Positions 12,401 through 25,300 of a stretch of 64,000 nucleotides of DNA are shown piece after piece. The notes below the pieces were generated by a model that saw only the letters and a list, made by a program, of their open reading frames with translations, was not told the DNA's origin and made no database searches. The number at the start of each line of letters is the position of its first letter. Within the stretch, counting starts at the first letter, position 1. A program made the translations under genes and the position numbers. Origin of the DNA: Hydnum rufescens UP504 (Eukaryota > Basidiomycota > Agaricomycetes > Cantharellales > Hydnaceae); NCBI GenBank assembly GCA_014904985.1, contig MU128972.1:94462-158461 (forward strand), written 5' to 3'.

Positions 12401-13451
12401 TTTCTTGTGTCTGGGTCTGGATATCAAGTGCGAACAGTCACAATGGGACAGTGATAGCATAGAACGTTCGGAGGAACATATTGAGCCCTGTGCGTTCACG
12501 ACCACAAGAGAAGGATGGCGCCTTGAAGAAGCAGTTCAGTCTGCATATTCTGCGCTCCGTTGGAACCAGCACCACTTAGAAGAGAACGGAGAGAAGACTT
12601 CCCACTGGAATGCAAGGACGCCTGCAGGGTAGCAAGAGGAAGAGACCATCATGGATCCCGAATGGAAGCACGAGGAGCCAAGCGAACGCATACAATTCCA
12701 TGCAAGGAAGCGAAATGCAAGCTCAATGCACATGGGACGACCCTGCGAGACTGACCAGGGGCCCCATAGACACACTGAAGCCGATTCGCACGTGAATTCA
12801 TCCTAATACTGTACCCCTGGTCTCAGGCGGATAAAGAGGGGTACAGCAAAGATGGAGAGCCGAATGGGGACCGGCATAACAGTGTGGACCACTTGGAGGC
12901 CATCGAACAAGCAGTGCTTTTCCGCAGCCTGATGGGCGTTACACAGAGTAAAGAATGCCGTTCAACAAGGCGTTGCACTTGGGTTCTCAGATAAAATGCT
13001 TTCGAGCCGAGGTTGGGGTACCCCCAGGGCCGCAACTGATGGCTATTCATAATCGGGGGAGGCTTCGCATTGGAATAAACAGCGTCGGGTTTTGTGCCTA
13101 GGCACCGCATGGGGTTTTGTAGTGGAAGAGTCAGGTGACCTGTGACCTGGAATTTCCTTAATTGGAATAGGGCTTGTCTCGGGCATAGGGAATACCACGA
13201 TGCAGGCCTGCGACTAGAGGAGGGGCGAGTTGGTGGAGCCCGTCTTTTTGATGGTATACGGGGGATCCTGCCAAGAGCGGTAGGTGATCATGATCCTACG
13301 GATCCGTGTACTGTATGGATGATCTTGGCGCCTATTACATAAGCCTGATTCTGATTGGTATTTGGTTTGATTTCCGGTGAGGCGTGTCACTCTAGATGCT
13401 AGGTGCGGCTCTGCCTCGTCCGTAGTGCGTCTTCCCGGCCACCATCCACCC
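9481..13451. other. Nearly 4 kb without a recognisable gene
   Basis: Only short, overlapping frames that resemble nothing I know. Contents: a ten-G run (10539-10548); a tRNA-like patch near 10670-10745; a small inverted repeat GGGGTCC/GGACCCC near 11498-11513; and weak coding-like patches at 12420-12780 and 12826-13000 that may be decayed transposon pieces. I see no terminal repeats, reverse transcriptase or transposase motifs. Confidence 0.5.
10670..10745 (-). other. tRNA-related patch (box B-like), probably a remnant
   Basis: On the minus strand TGTTCGATTCC matches the tRNA box B consensus at 10 of 11 positions. It is preceded by GGGTCATGAAAACCC, a possible anticodon-arm hairpin, and by GGCCTAT, a possible acceptor strand. 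The T stem does not pair, box A is poor, and the hairpin loop lacks U33. It could be a decayed tRNA or the head of a SINE. Confidence 0.2.
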
Positions 13452-15164
13452 ATGCCTCTGTTTCCTGATGCCGTCCCCTTCTGGCTCAGTCGCCGGTTAC
13501 GGCCTCTCGCCTTCTTCCTCGTCACATTCTTTCTGACTGCCTTGGTGTTCTTCTCTCCGCTCTCCACCGTTCTTCCCCGCGAGGCCTCCAAATACCTCCC
13601 TTATGGAACTACCACAGAATCCTTGAGCGATGTCCTATTTCCTGTAACAGATACCCCATCTGAAGACCTCTCTGGATGGATTTCAGAGAACCATAAAACG
13701 ATGCGCGCCCTTCTCCGCTGTTTGGAGTCGTCGAACTGCCGCAAAAATCAAGATAAGGGTGCGTGCGGAGCCTCGTGTTGTCCCGAGCTTCTTATACGTA
13801 TTCATCCTCCTTCTGTCAGTCGTTTTACTTGGCTCCTTCCATTTCCGATTGGCTCTTCGGGGTCAGAATGGTGGCGAACAGATGTGGTCAGTATTCTCTC
13901 CATCCCCTATATATATAGTGTAATCTTACTCTCAACGTCAGGGCGAGGTCCACGGTGTGTTGTCGTAATCGTTCCTCATCTTTGTCGGTCCTAATCTGTT
14001 TCGTTCTAGACTCATGCTCTGCGTAATATGGGATACTCGTATTTCTTCATATCTACCACCCAGCAGATGGTCCAATTGTACCAGATCTTTCCCCACCTCG
14101 TCAAGGCAATAATTCAAGAGGGGTCAGATGTGGAACATTGTCGTACCGGAGACGAGTTTTGTATCCTTAGGCCCGATCATCCAGAGGGGATTCCTATTTG
14201 GAAGCTCTTCTCCTTCTCGTTCTGGATGCAATCCAACCATTTTCTTGGGCCTCAGTGGACACTCAACCCCGAGCCATGGTATCTTGGCGCCACAGGAATC
14301 ACTCCAAATACATATCTTGGCTATAGCGTCGAACCCTCCTGCACCTCACGCCCTGTTGTCCCCCACTCAGAAAGACATGATCAAGCCTACGTCATGGCTA
14401 AAATGCTGCGCTTCTTTCTCCCGGGCCCCACTCGCGCATGGTCTTTCGAAGATTACGATGTTGCGTCGAATGCCAGCGGAGTTCGGTTCATCGTGGGTGC
14501 AGGCCCAGATCCGTGGCATGATCCAAAGGAGCCCATAGTGCTCCCTGACTCTCTGACTAACCTGGGAAGACTCCCACAAACCCAATTTATTGATGCTGTT
14601 GCGCATTCTAAAGTGATGATCGGCGTTGGGGAGCCTTCCACGTTAGTTGCCTTGGTCTTACGCCTCGCCCTTCCGCTTCTGACGTCTTGATCACGCATCC
14701 TTGCCAGATCTCCCACCCCTTATGAGGCCTTATGTCTTGGAGTTCCCTTCATCAATCCAGTAGTCGCTGTAAATATTCACTGGCTCTCCTGCCATTGGCC
14801 AAACGTAACTGATGATCTTGAAGTGGGACACCAAAGATCCGACAAATCGGAACACCTGGCTTGCACAGCACGGATTGCTAAAGCTCCTCGACCCACCTTA
14901 TGTTTACAACGTTTTCTCGGGCGATCAAAAGGGTTTCGCGAAAGCAATCAAAGATGCTATCGCACATCCTATCGATAGGTTTGCCTGGCCCCTCGTCCAA
15001 TTTCTAGCCCCAAACTGAGCCTTCATTCTCCCTAGACACATTCTCGATCGAATGAAGATGACATCGGTAGAGGATCGCTGCGAACTATTTTAGAGAAGGA
15101 CTGGAAACAAGCCGCGACGGAACTCCTAGCAGAGCGGAAGAGAACAGGGGAGGGCGAGGTATAG
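13452..15164 (+). CDS. Glycosyltransferase family 18 (MGAT5-like), type II membrane protein
   Basis: The start MPLFPDAVPFWLSRRLRPLA is followed by one hydrophobic segment (FFLVTFFLTALVFF), as in a type II Golgi protein. Downstream exons match the GT18 family, whose animal member MGAT5 adds beta-1,6-GlcNAc to N-glycans: VLLGSFHFRLALRGQNGGEQ, THALRNMGYSYFF, GIPIWKLFSFSFWMQSNHFL, NTYLGYSVEP, PHSERHDQAYVMAKMLRFF, VMIGVGEPS, then TPYEALCLGVPFINPVVA and LLDPPYVYNVFSGDQKGF. At least six exons are present. The last part needs a one-base shift near 15078 (EDR then LRTILEKDWKQAATELLAER); a 27-nt intron there would be too short. The stop is TAG 15162-15164, although a final intron ending near 15214 with a stop at about 15229 is also possible. 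The acceptor substrate in a fungus is unknown. Confidence 0.8.
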
Positions 15165-15229
15165 TCCCTTTACCCTCCTTTCCGTGCAGTACTGACTGGC
15201 TTGCTCTTGGCCCAGCTTTTTACGATATG

Positions 15230-17421
15230 AATAATACCTGCGGACGTAAACTTTCACGTGGATCCATTGATGTATACGATGACGGGTTCACTTGAGTAAG
15301 AGCGTCTTGTATTATTTATGCACGAGGGATTGATTCCTCGGGGAGATATATGATGTTTCATTACTGCTAAAGGAGATTCTCTGGGTACGGACCACGAAAT
15401 TACAATGTGCAAGTGCTGCTACGTTTACTATCTCTTTGTTTCGTATCTATAACCACTCCGGTGGAGAGCCGGCGATGTCAATGACCGATCACAGACGGAA
15501 GGTCTCTGATTCGATGGCATTGAGCAACCCAGAGACTATCGTGTATTGTGGCCCGACCCAAGATTCACTGACCAAGCATAGGAAATGTTATTTAAATTTC
15601 TCCCCTGAAGCACACATAGAGAGTAATCGGTTCCGCCTCGGCAGGCGGCAAGACCAACAAAAAAACCCTGATTCCTGTATCCAATTTAGCGGTGACTTGG
15701 TTTGATTAGGAGGGTGCCACTGCCACTGGGAGCGAGAGTGGGACAGGTGTGTTGTCACCATGTATTTTCCTTCTTGATAGAAGCCAACGATTAGCAAATC
15801 CCGTTGTAGGGCTGGGTTCTGCTTCCCCCATGGACCCCTGGCAAAACTCCAGATGAGACTTTGGAACTACGTAGATATTTAGAAATGGTTTGAACTTAGA
15901 GCCTCTATATATGTAGTATGTACAACTGAACAGTAAGCACTTGAGGTACATGCCACATAAATTGACCGATGTGATACCTGACTGGGGGCAAATGGATTAC
16001 CCCCGTGGGGTCGAAATCCGCGGGTTTCTAAAGCCTATGTAATACTTGAATGGCCAGAGAGGGTGGCAATACCAGGGGTGTGGAGTATTGTCTCCCGGCC
16101 TTGCTGGTTGAGTATACCCCTGGACATTCTCATCTCATAGGTCTTTCGTGAAAACAACCATACCATGTCAGGCAAGTAGTAGCTGTAGTCCATGAGTTGC
16201 AAGCACAGTAACAGGCCCTTCCGATGACACTGTTCTGCCATCAGGAGCTAATGTCCCATTGATGACATTGGAAGATCCCTGGGTCTGACAAGGGAGCCCC
16301 AATGAAAACTTGGAACTCCAGCACACAGCGGCATCGGCCACATCCTGGCGACTTACAAGAGGAGACATACCATATTAGGACTGTCAAGCCTTGTCGAGGG
16401 TATAGAAGACAATCTTCGTGTTTGAAAGAGGATGAACAGCAAACAGAATCAAACTTCATCGACCATCAAGATTAGACCGAGCAGGTGTAAACACGTCCTA
16501 ACCGAAATGAATCCAGCTAGCTCGAGGCTTGCAACTTTAGGATTCTGCCATATTTACTGGTGAGACCAGATGTATAATGTATACTAGTATTGTACGGGTT
16601 ACCGTGAGCAAGGTGACCACAGGAAACTCCGAGCACGGAAAGCGGCGCAAATTATGGGGCTCAGGGAAGCCCCAGGGGATTATTTGAGGCCTGATAATCG
16701 GAATACACAATCTCAGTCCTCTTGAAAACCACCATTGCTTGGCGCATCTTAGGCCCTTCCACACAGACCAACAGATCCATGGCGCAAGCCGGAGCTGGAG
16801 TGTTATCAATGCCGGCCACCACCACCCATGGGTCATCCTTCACGAATACGGCATTGGAAGTGATCCACGGAGCATTGGAGATGATATACAGGCGTATCCA
16901 CACCCGCAGCGCTGATTCACCGATGGATCACTGAGCTGTCTCATCAGGTATCTACAGGATGACAGTTGACATCTTTCGAAGGAGCCTTGAGTCATTTCCG
17001 TACGAGGTGACGTCTATCGACCCACAGGTTCGGCGCGTGTAGGAGAGCAGCCACTGGCTCGAACGTCGCATCCTCACCCGGTTACAGATTCAAAGCAAAA
17101 GAGACCAGTGGGCGCAACATAACAGTTCAAGCCGTGAGACGGGGCCCAGTTAGGAGTTATGCTCTTCTTCACTACCAGAGAGTATAGCTCTACGGGGCCG
17201 CATCGTTCCTTGAGTGCAGTAACAGAGGAAACCAGGGACAACCCCGGTGTTTCTATGTGCCTGCCCACAACGAACGGGAGCCTCTGGGTGAGAGAGACAG
17301 AAAGGTGGCATGCGTCTACGATGTGACGTGACGGAGTGAGATCGGTCGGAGTTGAGGCAAGAAAACAAACAATTTCCAACTCCGACGCTGCTCGCAAAAG
17401 CGGCACGCAACAGCAATTTCG
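15230..17421. other. 2.2 kb intergenic stretch
   Basis: It holds 3' sequence of the GT18 gene and the promoter of the TBL1-like gene. Minus-strand patches at 16168-16368 and 16661-16903 read somewhat like coding exons (for example WVVVAGIDNTPAPACAMDLL) but I recognise no family and cannot join them into a gene. Confidence 0.4.
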
Positions 17422-19836
17422 ATGTCGGACGCGGTCAAAAGACAGCGTATTACTGCAGACGAGGTCAATTGCCTCGTTTACGCATATCTTCAAGATTCTG
17501 GTGCGTTCTTACTCCACGAAAAATCCACTCCAGGGCCTGATTAAGCGCTGCTCCAATCCATACTCAGGTTTCACTCATTCAGCCTGGGCGCTCAAAGGCG
17601 AAGCTCATCTCGACAATTCTCCGAATGCACAAATCCCAATTCCCCGTGGGGAGATTATAACCCTCTTTAGAAAGGCTCTACTCTATATGGAGGCTGAGGA
17701 AACGTGGGCCATGAAAGTGTGTTCCCAATTATTATTATGTATGGCCCCTATCTAAACTTCACGGAATGTAACCCCAACCAAAGGAAAAGGGTTTAGAGCC
17801 TAATGGTACACAGAAAGACACTCTAGTTACCTTGCTTGGACGCCATAGAAGACCGGGCCAACAAGCACCCTTAGACTCGCAGCCAATCCCTCAAAACCGA
17901 CCTGCTATCCTTCCGGCTCCGTCGTCGAACGAAATATCCTCTACTGCACCCATGGAAACTGTCCCATCTCAAGCTGTCCCCAATCCACCGAAAAAATCAT
18001 CTCCATCACCGATGCCTAATGGGTTGGTATCCTCGGACAAACGCGAAGGAGATAGCGTTTCCGACGAGTCTCGGCCGAAAAAGCGTCCAAGGACAGATGA
18101 GCACCCGTTCGACGAGGCATCGAGTGAGTGCTCCCAACCTAGGCAGATGATATTGTTTTGACATAATAATCTTTATCGTAAATGAACCAGGCTCGAGGAC
18201 CGCGAGCACACCCGTTCCTGAAAAGCCAGAGTCTAAGAAAAGTACTCCTCCGAACAATACGCCCAAAACAGTTGTCAAGACCACGACCCCTGAAGCCCCC
18301 ACGAAGGTGGCACCTCCATCTCGTACTTCAGTGCTCGTCACCCCTGTAGACGCTGAGCCCGAGGGTGTCATGATTCTAAAGGGCCACACAGCCGAAGTAA
18401 GCTCTTATTGATTTGCATCACAGTCTGCTCTCATCAGTTATTACCAAGGTATTCGCTAGCGCTTGGAATCCCACCGATCCAGAGCTCTTGGCCTCCGGGT
18501 ATGTTCCTATCATGCACTATGGGTGCGTGAATACTAAGGTATCACACCAGGGGGAAAGGTGGGGTGGTAATCCTATGGAAAATCGAAAAGCCTGACGCGC
18601 CACGGTCATCTGGGAGGCCACTCTGGAGAATATTGGCCCATCTCAATCCAAGTACTCATACGTCAAAGGAGCCTCGAGATATGACGTCTTTGTCTTGGAA
18701 CCGCGCTGGGACACTTCTGGCTGTGGGACATCAAGATACGTGCATCCGACTATGGACCCCTGAGGGCCACCTTGTCACCACCCTTTTCGGGCATCAGGCG
18801 CCTGTATTCGACGTCGCATGGTCTGAGAATGGTAACTAGCTCGTCAGTGCCGGACTAGACTCGCTTGCCTGCATCTGGGACGTGTCAAAGCCTGCACAGA
18901 CAAAACTCATGCGCACTTGCACTGGCCACCGAAGTAATGTCTCTATTTTTTGCAACCATACTGACATGTGACTGATTATGTAACCAGCTGCATCGTGTTG
19001 TCTTGATGCGGAATGGCTGAGCCCAACGAGATTCGCGACGTGTGGAACTGACGGCCGTATTAACATTTATGACCTTGGGACACCGGACCCGGTCAAAGTG
19101 CTTCTAGCGCACCAAGATGAGGTGAACCAAGTGCGTCTGGCGCCCGGTGGCAAGTTGCTCGCATCATGCTCAGACGACAAGTCATCCATCGTGTGGGACC
19201 TGCGTTGGTGGACGGACGAGAACAATCAGGATCTGCCGTTGAAGCCTGGCCCGGTTGCGAAGGTAATCATGAAGGGGACGCACAAGCGAGCGGTGTCGAT
19301 GATTCAGTGGTCCCCAAACAAGATAAATGGCATGGCATATCTCCTTGCTGCGTACGTATACTGGATGCGGCGCTTGGCTATGCAACTCTGATCACTCCGA
19401 CAATCACAGTTTCTCTCGGGAGGATCGAGCTGCCAGTCTGTGGGATGTGCGGACCGGCACATGCTTGAAGTATTTCGACGAGTATCACGCTGGGACCAAA
19501 CTTAGTCGTGATATCTTTACACACGGCTTCGCTCCAAATGGGAAGTTCTATTCGGTTGGCGGTGTGCGTTACTTTATTATATATGATGTGCAGGTTCGTC
19601 TTTCGGTTTCGTTCACCATTTCGATTGTTCACTGGTTGTGGTGTTTTCCGGATTTGCAGACTGGGAATGCTATGTGGACTTGGCCGTTCAAGACGAGCTA
19701 CGTTGCTGACGTGCAATGGCAACGGGAGTACGGCGGACGGAGAGTGGCCATCGCGAAAGAGAATGCCCAAGTAGCGATCGTCGATATCAGCAAGCTTGGA
19801 ATCCCTGAACTACAGACTATGACAGGGCCGGAGTGA
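17422..19836 (+). CDS. LisH-WD40 repeat protein, TBL1/Sif2 type (in-frame TAG)
   Basis: TBL1/Sif2 proteins are WD40 subunits of nuclear corepressor-deacetylase complexes (SMRT/NCoR in animals, Set3C in yeast). The start MSDAVKRQRITADEVNCLVY leads into a LisH motif (VNCLVYAYLQDSGFTHSAWA). A Pro/Ser-rich linker with a basic patch (RPKKRPRTDEH) follows. The WD40 repeats run from VFASAWNPTDPELLASG through TSLSWNRAGTLLAVGHQDTC, IRLWTPEGHLVTTLFGHQAP, NQVRLAPGGKLLASCSDDKS and GTCLKYFDEYHAG. About ten exons join cleanly. An in-frame TAG at 18836-18838 interrupts SENGN*LVSAGLDSLACIWD at a position where the family has an aromatic or similar residue. It could be a nonsense change or a base error. The coding sense is otherwise intact to the stop at 19834-19836. 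Confidence 0.85.
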
Positions 19837-20546
19837 TATCTCTCACTCATTAAAGGGGACCCTCCGCCGCATTTGTTAGCTCGTACCTATTTATTCTCGA
19901 TATTTTTTGGTCCTACCTACTTGTTCTCTAGCGCTCTATTTTAGTGTGCATTGTATTGATACATAATTTTCCGCTTGTTCTGGCTTGCGGGACTTGCCGC
20001 TCGCGTAGGCCGTCTCTTCACCATGACAGAAAAATTTGACGAGGCCACACAGGCGAGTCCAGTCTGACGAGTGATAGGGGTGTGAAGTGACGGGCGTGTA
20101 TTCACCCACTACAAAAAATCCATAGAAAGAACTTACCCAGTTTCTTCTGGAGGAACAGAAAAAGGAGCGCCTCCAGGCGTCTGTACACTCGTTGACGTCT
20201 GCATGTTGGGACAAGTAAGGCTCTCTAGGTTGATCCCTCCATTGGTTTCTAATCCTCATACCTTCTGTGATGATCCATTAGATGCGTAACGGGTAGTGTG
20301 TCGTCCAGGTTTGCACGAAGCGAAGAAAGCTGTCTCGTGAACTGTGTCGGTCGCTTTCTCGATACATCCTTACACATTGTGAATCGTATCGAGTCGCAAC
20401 GACGTGCAGTAGCCGAGAGTTCGTCAAACGGGCTAAATGCATAGAAACACACTCTCGCTTAATCTACATTTCTCATGTAATTTGGATCCCAACAAAATCA
20501 AAGGAGGGAGAAAAAAAAAATCCCACCGGCAACCAAGTCGAAAGAT
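19837..20546. other. Intergenic stretch with a possible small minus-strand gene
   Basis: A minus-strand frame from ATG 20375-20377 reads KRPTQFTRQLSSLRANLDDT and ends MDHHR at a GT. Further minus-strand pieces (SQHADVNECTDAW; VKRRPTRAASPASQNKRKIM ending at 19941) could be later exons. I cannot find one splice model that keeps all pieces in frame, and I recognise no family. Confidence 0.25.
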
Positions 20547-22068
20547 CTATGTACCCGAAGCAAACTTGGCCATAACCCACCCCCCCGCGAACCTCAGCAA
20601 ATATCCAGCAATGACAGGCGCAAACCAGGCGTACGCATCTAGTGCCTCCCATCTATTCAGTAGTCTCACTGGGATCTCCACTGATGTTGCAGGCCCAGCA
20701 GGAGGGCTAAACTTCCCATCGCGATAGAACCCATCCATGAGCCTATCCTTCTCTATCCACCGTTCTCGTAGCCAGGAATCGAACTTGGCTGCCTCTTCGG
20801 GGCTCGCTTCCGCTCCATGGCCAACAGTATTCTTGCCGCTGGTGTTCCCGATGGGGATCAATGAGACGGGATACAGCCGCAAATGTACGTGAATCTTTGG
20901 TGGCGGGACACCCTGAAAGAATATCGAGCGCAAGGTGTAATGGTCCTGACCGTACCCCTTCGCAGGAACACCGGCATAGCCAATGGTCACATCGAGGACT
21001 TGGAGACTAGGAATCGCAGGCCCCAGCGTTCGAAGAATGAAATGGAGCCCCGTCGAGCGGGGTAGGAGTGTGTGCTCCATGTCTGCCTGTAGAGTTTTTG
21101 AACACAACAGGATCGATCGAGAACACTCCCCCACGCTAGACTCACAATGCTGATCTTGTCGGCGTACTTTTTGCTGAGAGGTCTTGTATCCTGGCTAACT
21201 AGAGTACCTTCAGGGAATATCAAAAGTGCAAATGCTTGCCCTGCCCTTTGAGCACGCTGCGCGATTGACACCAGATGCTTTCCGAGGTATATCCTATCTG
21301 CAGACCACGATCGCGCGAGGAAGATGAACCGATAGAATTGCATGCCCTGAATAACGCCGTGTGTCAGTAGAGGGACAACGAGGATCCAGGTGAGCGAGTT
21401 CTCACCCATCCGATGAATGGGATATGTTTCAGGGATCTGATAACGACGAGTGAGGTGATACAACAGGTATAACCAAGTCAAGGCCATACTTCTTCAAGAT
21501 AATGGTGACTTGATCATGGGCATGCATGTAGTAGGTCAAGCACCAGAGATACATCCAGTCAGCGTAAATCTAACAAAATAAAAACACGTGAGTACATGAC
21601 GACGACCAGCATGCCGGACACGGACAATGACGGACTTGGTGATTCGCCATGATGACCAGCTGTTGGGGAACGTTTATTCGTACGATCTGCCCCTCTGCAT
21701 CTCGCTCCAAGATCGAGTCCGCGGAATCGAGACCCTCGTAGGTCAGGACGAAACTCGTAGGCGCGAAGAGCTGAGTGACGAGCACTGGGAGTATCGCACC
21801 CACCATCTTAGAATGTGCGTGGGTGCATCCCGATGTGCACTGGCTCACCACACAGGATTCCAAAACAGCCCTTGGTATAGTTAATCCCTCGCTCATACAG
21901 TTCGCATGTCGAGGATAGAGGCAGAAATCGCAGCGGCAAGAACAAGAATTGTGTGAGATTGATTGAAAGACAGCCTAGATCAAACAAGACACCAAACAAA
22001 ATAGCCTGCAACCAACGTCCACGGGATGGCCGTCGAGCAATTGGTATAGAATGTAATGGCTGAGCCAT
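20547..22068 (-). CDS. PlsC-type lysophospholipid acyltransferase (LCLAT/CST26-like)
   Basis: Membrane acyltransferase of the 1-acylglycerol-phosphate acyltransferase superfamily, expected in ER membranes. The start MAQPLHSIPIARRPSRGR is followed by a hydrophobic segment (ILFGVLFDLGCLSINLTQFL). The acceptor motif is split by an intron: VIMANHQ joined to IYADWMYLWCLTYYMHAHD, which gives the HX4D pattern as NHQ...D. Block III is ALLIFPEGTLVSQDTRP, with IYLGKHLVSIAQRAQRAG before it. The C-terminal part has LPRSTGLHFILRTL, DVTIGYAG and LRLYPVSLIPIGN and ends in a hydrophobic helix. This order matches the eukaryotic CST26/LCLAT1 group more than the short AGPATs. It runs co-directionally with the hydrolase gene 266 bp upstream. 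The substrate is inferred only to class level. Confidence 0.85.
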
Positions 22069-22333
22069 GAGGGAGTTGACACGGAGGATGCCGACCCAAG
22101 TGTCGTCGCTAAGAAACAAACATGCTAGTATATAGACTAAAAATGACAATAAAGAGTACGAATGGAAAGCTGATAATACTATGATTAAGGTATCGACGAA
22201 AACCCAGGAAATCGACAGTCCTCACGTTTCCGAACGGCCGACGGGACACAGGGAGCGGAGAACTGCTGGGATACGGTAAGAGTGGGACCAACAATATAAG
22301 GAGAAATCCTGAGGCTTACAGAGAGGAGAATGG

Positions 22334-25300
22334 TCAACATCTACCCCGTGCGTGCGATTCGTGGGCGATGCTCTCTAGAACGTCTACAACCACATCCGCA
22401 TTCGTGAGTAGCCCGTGCCCTTCCCCCTTGATGATCTTGATTGTGCAATCTTTCATCGCCCGCTCCATCCATCTAATGCTTCCGATACCGATCCTATCGT
22501 CTCGATCCCCATACCAAACCTTCACAGGGTGCTTTACGTCCGTATACGAAAATCCCCACGGGCGAGAATCTCCACGATCGAGAATAGAAAGCAGGTCGGC
22601 CGTCCCGCCCTTCAGCGCCTCAGCATGCGATGCACGCATGAGTGCCGAGGCAAGGGTTATTCCGCCCGGTTTCTGACTACGCTTCGCATTGGCCGCGGTC
22701 GCAGTATTCGAAGCAGCTGCCGTAACACGAGAGTAGATACTGCCGGTCTGTGAATGAGAAGTCCCTGTAGGTGAAGGGGGTACTAAATCGAGATTGACGG
22801 CAAAGGGAGGGAGGGGAGGAAGTGGGGGAGTTGAGGTGTCCTTCCTCACTGGCGGGGGTCTAGGCGACAGTGAAAGAGACCGTTGACCGGCGGAACGATC
22901 CGTCACCACACCATCAGAAGGTCCACTGCACATCGTCTTAGCACGTACGGTTGCACCCCAGTCTGACGCTGGATCAAATTGAGGAAAATCAAACCCAAGA
23001 GCAATAGGCGATATTTCTCCAGGTGCCGGGAGAGGTGGAAGAGAGAGAGGCTTGCGATCGTCCTTGGAGGAGAGGGATACAGCCTTAAGGCTCTTCACGG
23101 ACGTTTTGGACTTCTTCCGTTGGAGTGACCCAGCGTCGCCAGAGATAGAGGATCTTGCGGGAGGGATGATGGGCAGTGAATCTGGCCGGTGTGAAGTAGA
23201 ACGTGAGGATAAGCTCGGCTGGCGACGTGATCTCCCCTCGAAAAGGCCAAGAAAGCTCCCTATTGACGGCTTCTTCTTGACTTCTTGCTTAGATGGAGGT
23301 GCTGAATCTGGAATGGTGTTCAGAGTCGCGGTGCTCGCGAATCGACCATTGAAGTCAGCGAGGTCATCATACTCGCTTGTGCTGAAGCTGGGGCGAGATT
23401 CGTCAGATTCGCGGGCAGAACTTGGTGCAAGCGAGGTCGATGAGGAGACAGGTACATTGGGGTTGAAGCCAATGCCTTCGTACGCGATGGTGGGAGGTTT
23501 GCCGAGTTTCCACCCTTGGACTTTCCATTCTGCCGTTTGGGCTGTTTTTATTAGACCCGCAGGGACGTACTTGAGCCATTTATAGCCTGAGGGCGTTATG
23601 TTGACATTCGCTCAAAGATATAGAAGATGTCGCTGAACTCACCACCATCAACTGACATACTGACCCAAGGCGCAAGTAGGTGTATACTGCCTATAATCCG
23701 ATCTCCCATACGCAATGCAGAAGCCAAAGCATAGGGCGCACCGGCACTGTGAGCGATGATACCGAATTTCTGAAGGCCAAGCTGATCCGCAACCTCTTCC
23801 ACGACAGAAGCCCATTCCAGCATTCCTCGTTTATCATTCGGTACGTCCGTAGTTCTTCCCAACCCCCACCGGTCGATGCAAACCAGACGCAAATTGAGGG
23901 CTTCTGCCATCTCGTCGTAGAGTCCGATGATATATCGCACACATCCTAACCCGAGGAATAGTATGACAGGACGACCAGTAGGTGAACCGACGTCAGCAAG
24001 CGATACAGTGATACCAGAGTTAGCATGTTTGCGCAGCGTGATGAGGCGTGTTAGGCGAGGAGAACGCAAATATTGTGCCATCTCTTGGGTGGGACTTGGA
24101 GGTCGACTTCCTTTAGGATTAGTTGGATGTGGGCCGGTCGTCGACAAGGCAATAGAGATTTCAGAGGGATTGAAGCGATATATATCACTTGTTGGGGAAT
24201 GCGGGAAGGACGGTGATCGTGGGGAGGCTGTCGAGGATGCCCGCGATGGGGTTAGGGAACCCATCCGATTTGGAACACTTTTCGCATGATGAAGTCCCGA
24301 AGTCTTCACGGTAGACGTGGTGGCCGTTCGCAGGGCCTCCTCGGCCACCGAATCCATCGAAGAGCGGGAATCAATATGATCGACTTCCTCATCGAGCTCG
24401 GGGACAGCTGACGGAGTGGTCGTCGTGAATGATCGAGGGTGATTTGGTCGAACTTTGAGCTGTTCTGGTGCATGCGCTCGAATGATGTCAGAGATACTGG
24501 GGACAATGACCCTAGGAGAAGGAGGGGACTCGTGGTGAGGGGAGGATCCCTGGTGTGCCTTGCCAAAGTCGCCAACGAATGGATTTTGATCATAGACACT
24601 TGACTCAGTATGAGGATTGGATATACTGGAGAGATCAGAGACTCCACTAGAACGCGAAAGAGAAGGTGATGATGACGATGAATAGGCGGTATGCATAGGT
24701 CTAATGGATTCGACGGTATTCGATCGGCGGTGCCCACCGACTGGTCTTACAGATTCGACGTGAGGCTCAGCCGTAGAAGGTCTGCTCTGTGTTGTTCCTA
24801 CTCTATTATTGCTCGACTTGATTACGGGGGAAGAGAGGGGACTGGGGGATGGTAGAGGGGGTGATGTGTAAACTCCAATCTTCTAGGTTTAGTGAATGTC
24901 CACTCGCTTGAAGAAAAAAGAGACATGTCAATGGACTCGCGGTTTGAGCTGTTCATCTGCTCCACCAAAGCATCCATGTTCGAAACGTCGAAACCCGAAG
25001 CGACAACCAAAGAATCTTCAGGCGACGGACTCTCACCGGTAAAGCTGCCTCGCCCTGGTGCATCGCTGGACGAGGATTTTCCATTACCACCATGGTGACC
25101 GTAAGGAGAATTGGGAATCAATGGGGGAAGTGGCCGCGGGGGCAGGGCTTCAGGTGAGGAGGACGGCGATGACGGTGTTGACGACGAGGCTGACGATGGA
25201 GTCACGATGTGAGCCTTCGTTGAAGATGAGGCGTGAGGATGACGAGAGCGTGTGGACGCCGAGGTCTTGGGCGGCCAAGCATAAACTGCACCTTCCTCCT

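Noticed and set aside
15058..15090. 27-nt intron at the end of the GT18 gene
   Set aside because: GTAGAG...TTTTAG is too short to splice; one missing base restores EDRLRTILEKDW.
17074..17493. 139-residue minus-strand frame overlapping the TBL1-like start
   Set aside because: It overlaps a real exon antisense and has no family resemblance.
18836..18850. Tiny intron removing the TAG in the WD40 gene
   Set aside because: GTAACTAGCTCGTCAG would be only 16 nt.
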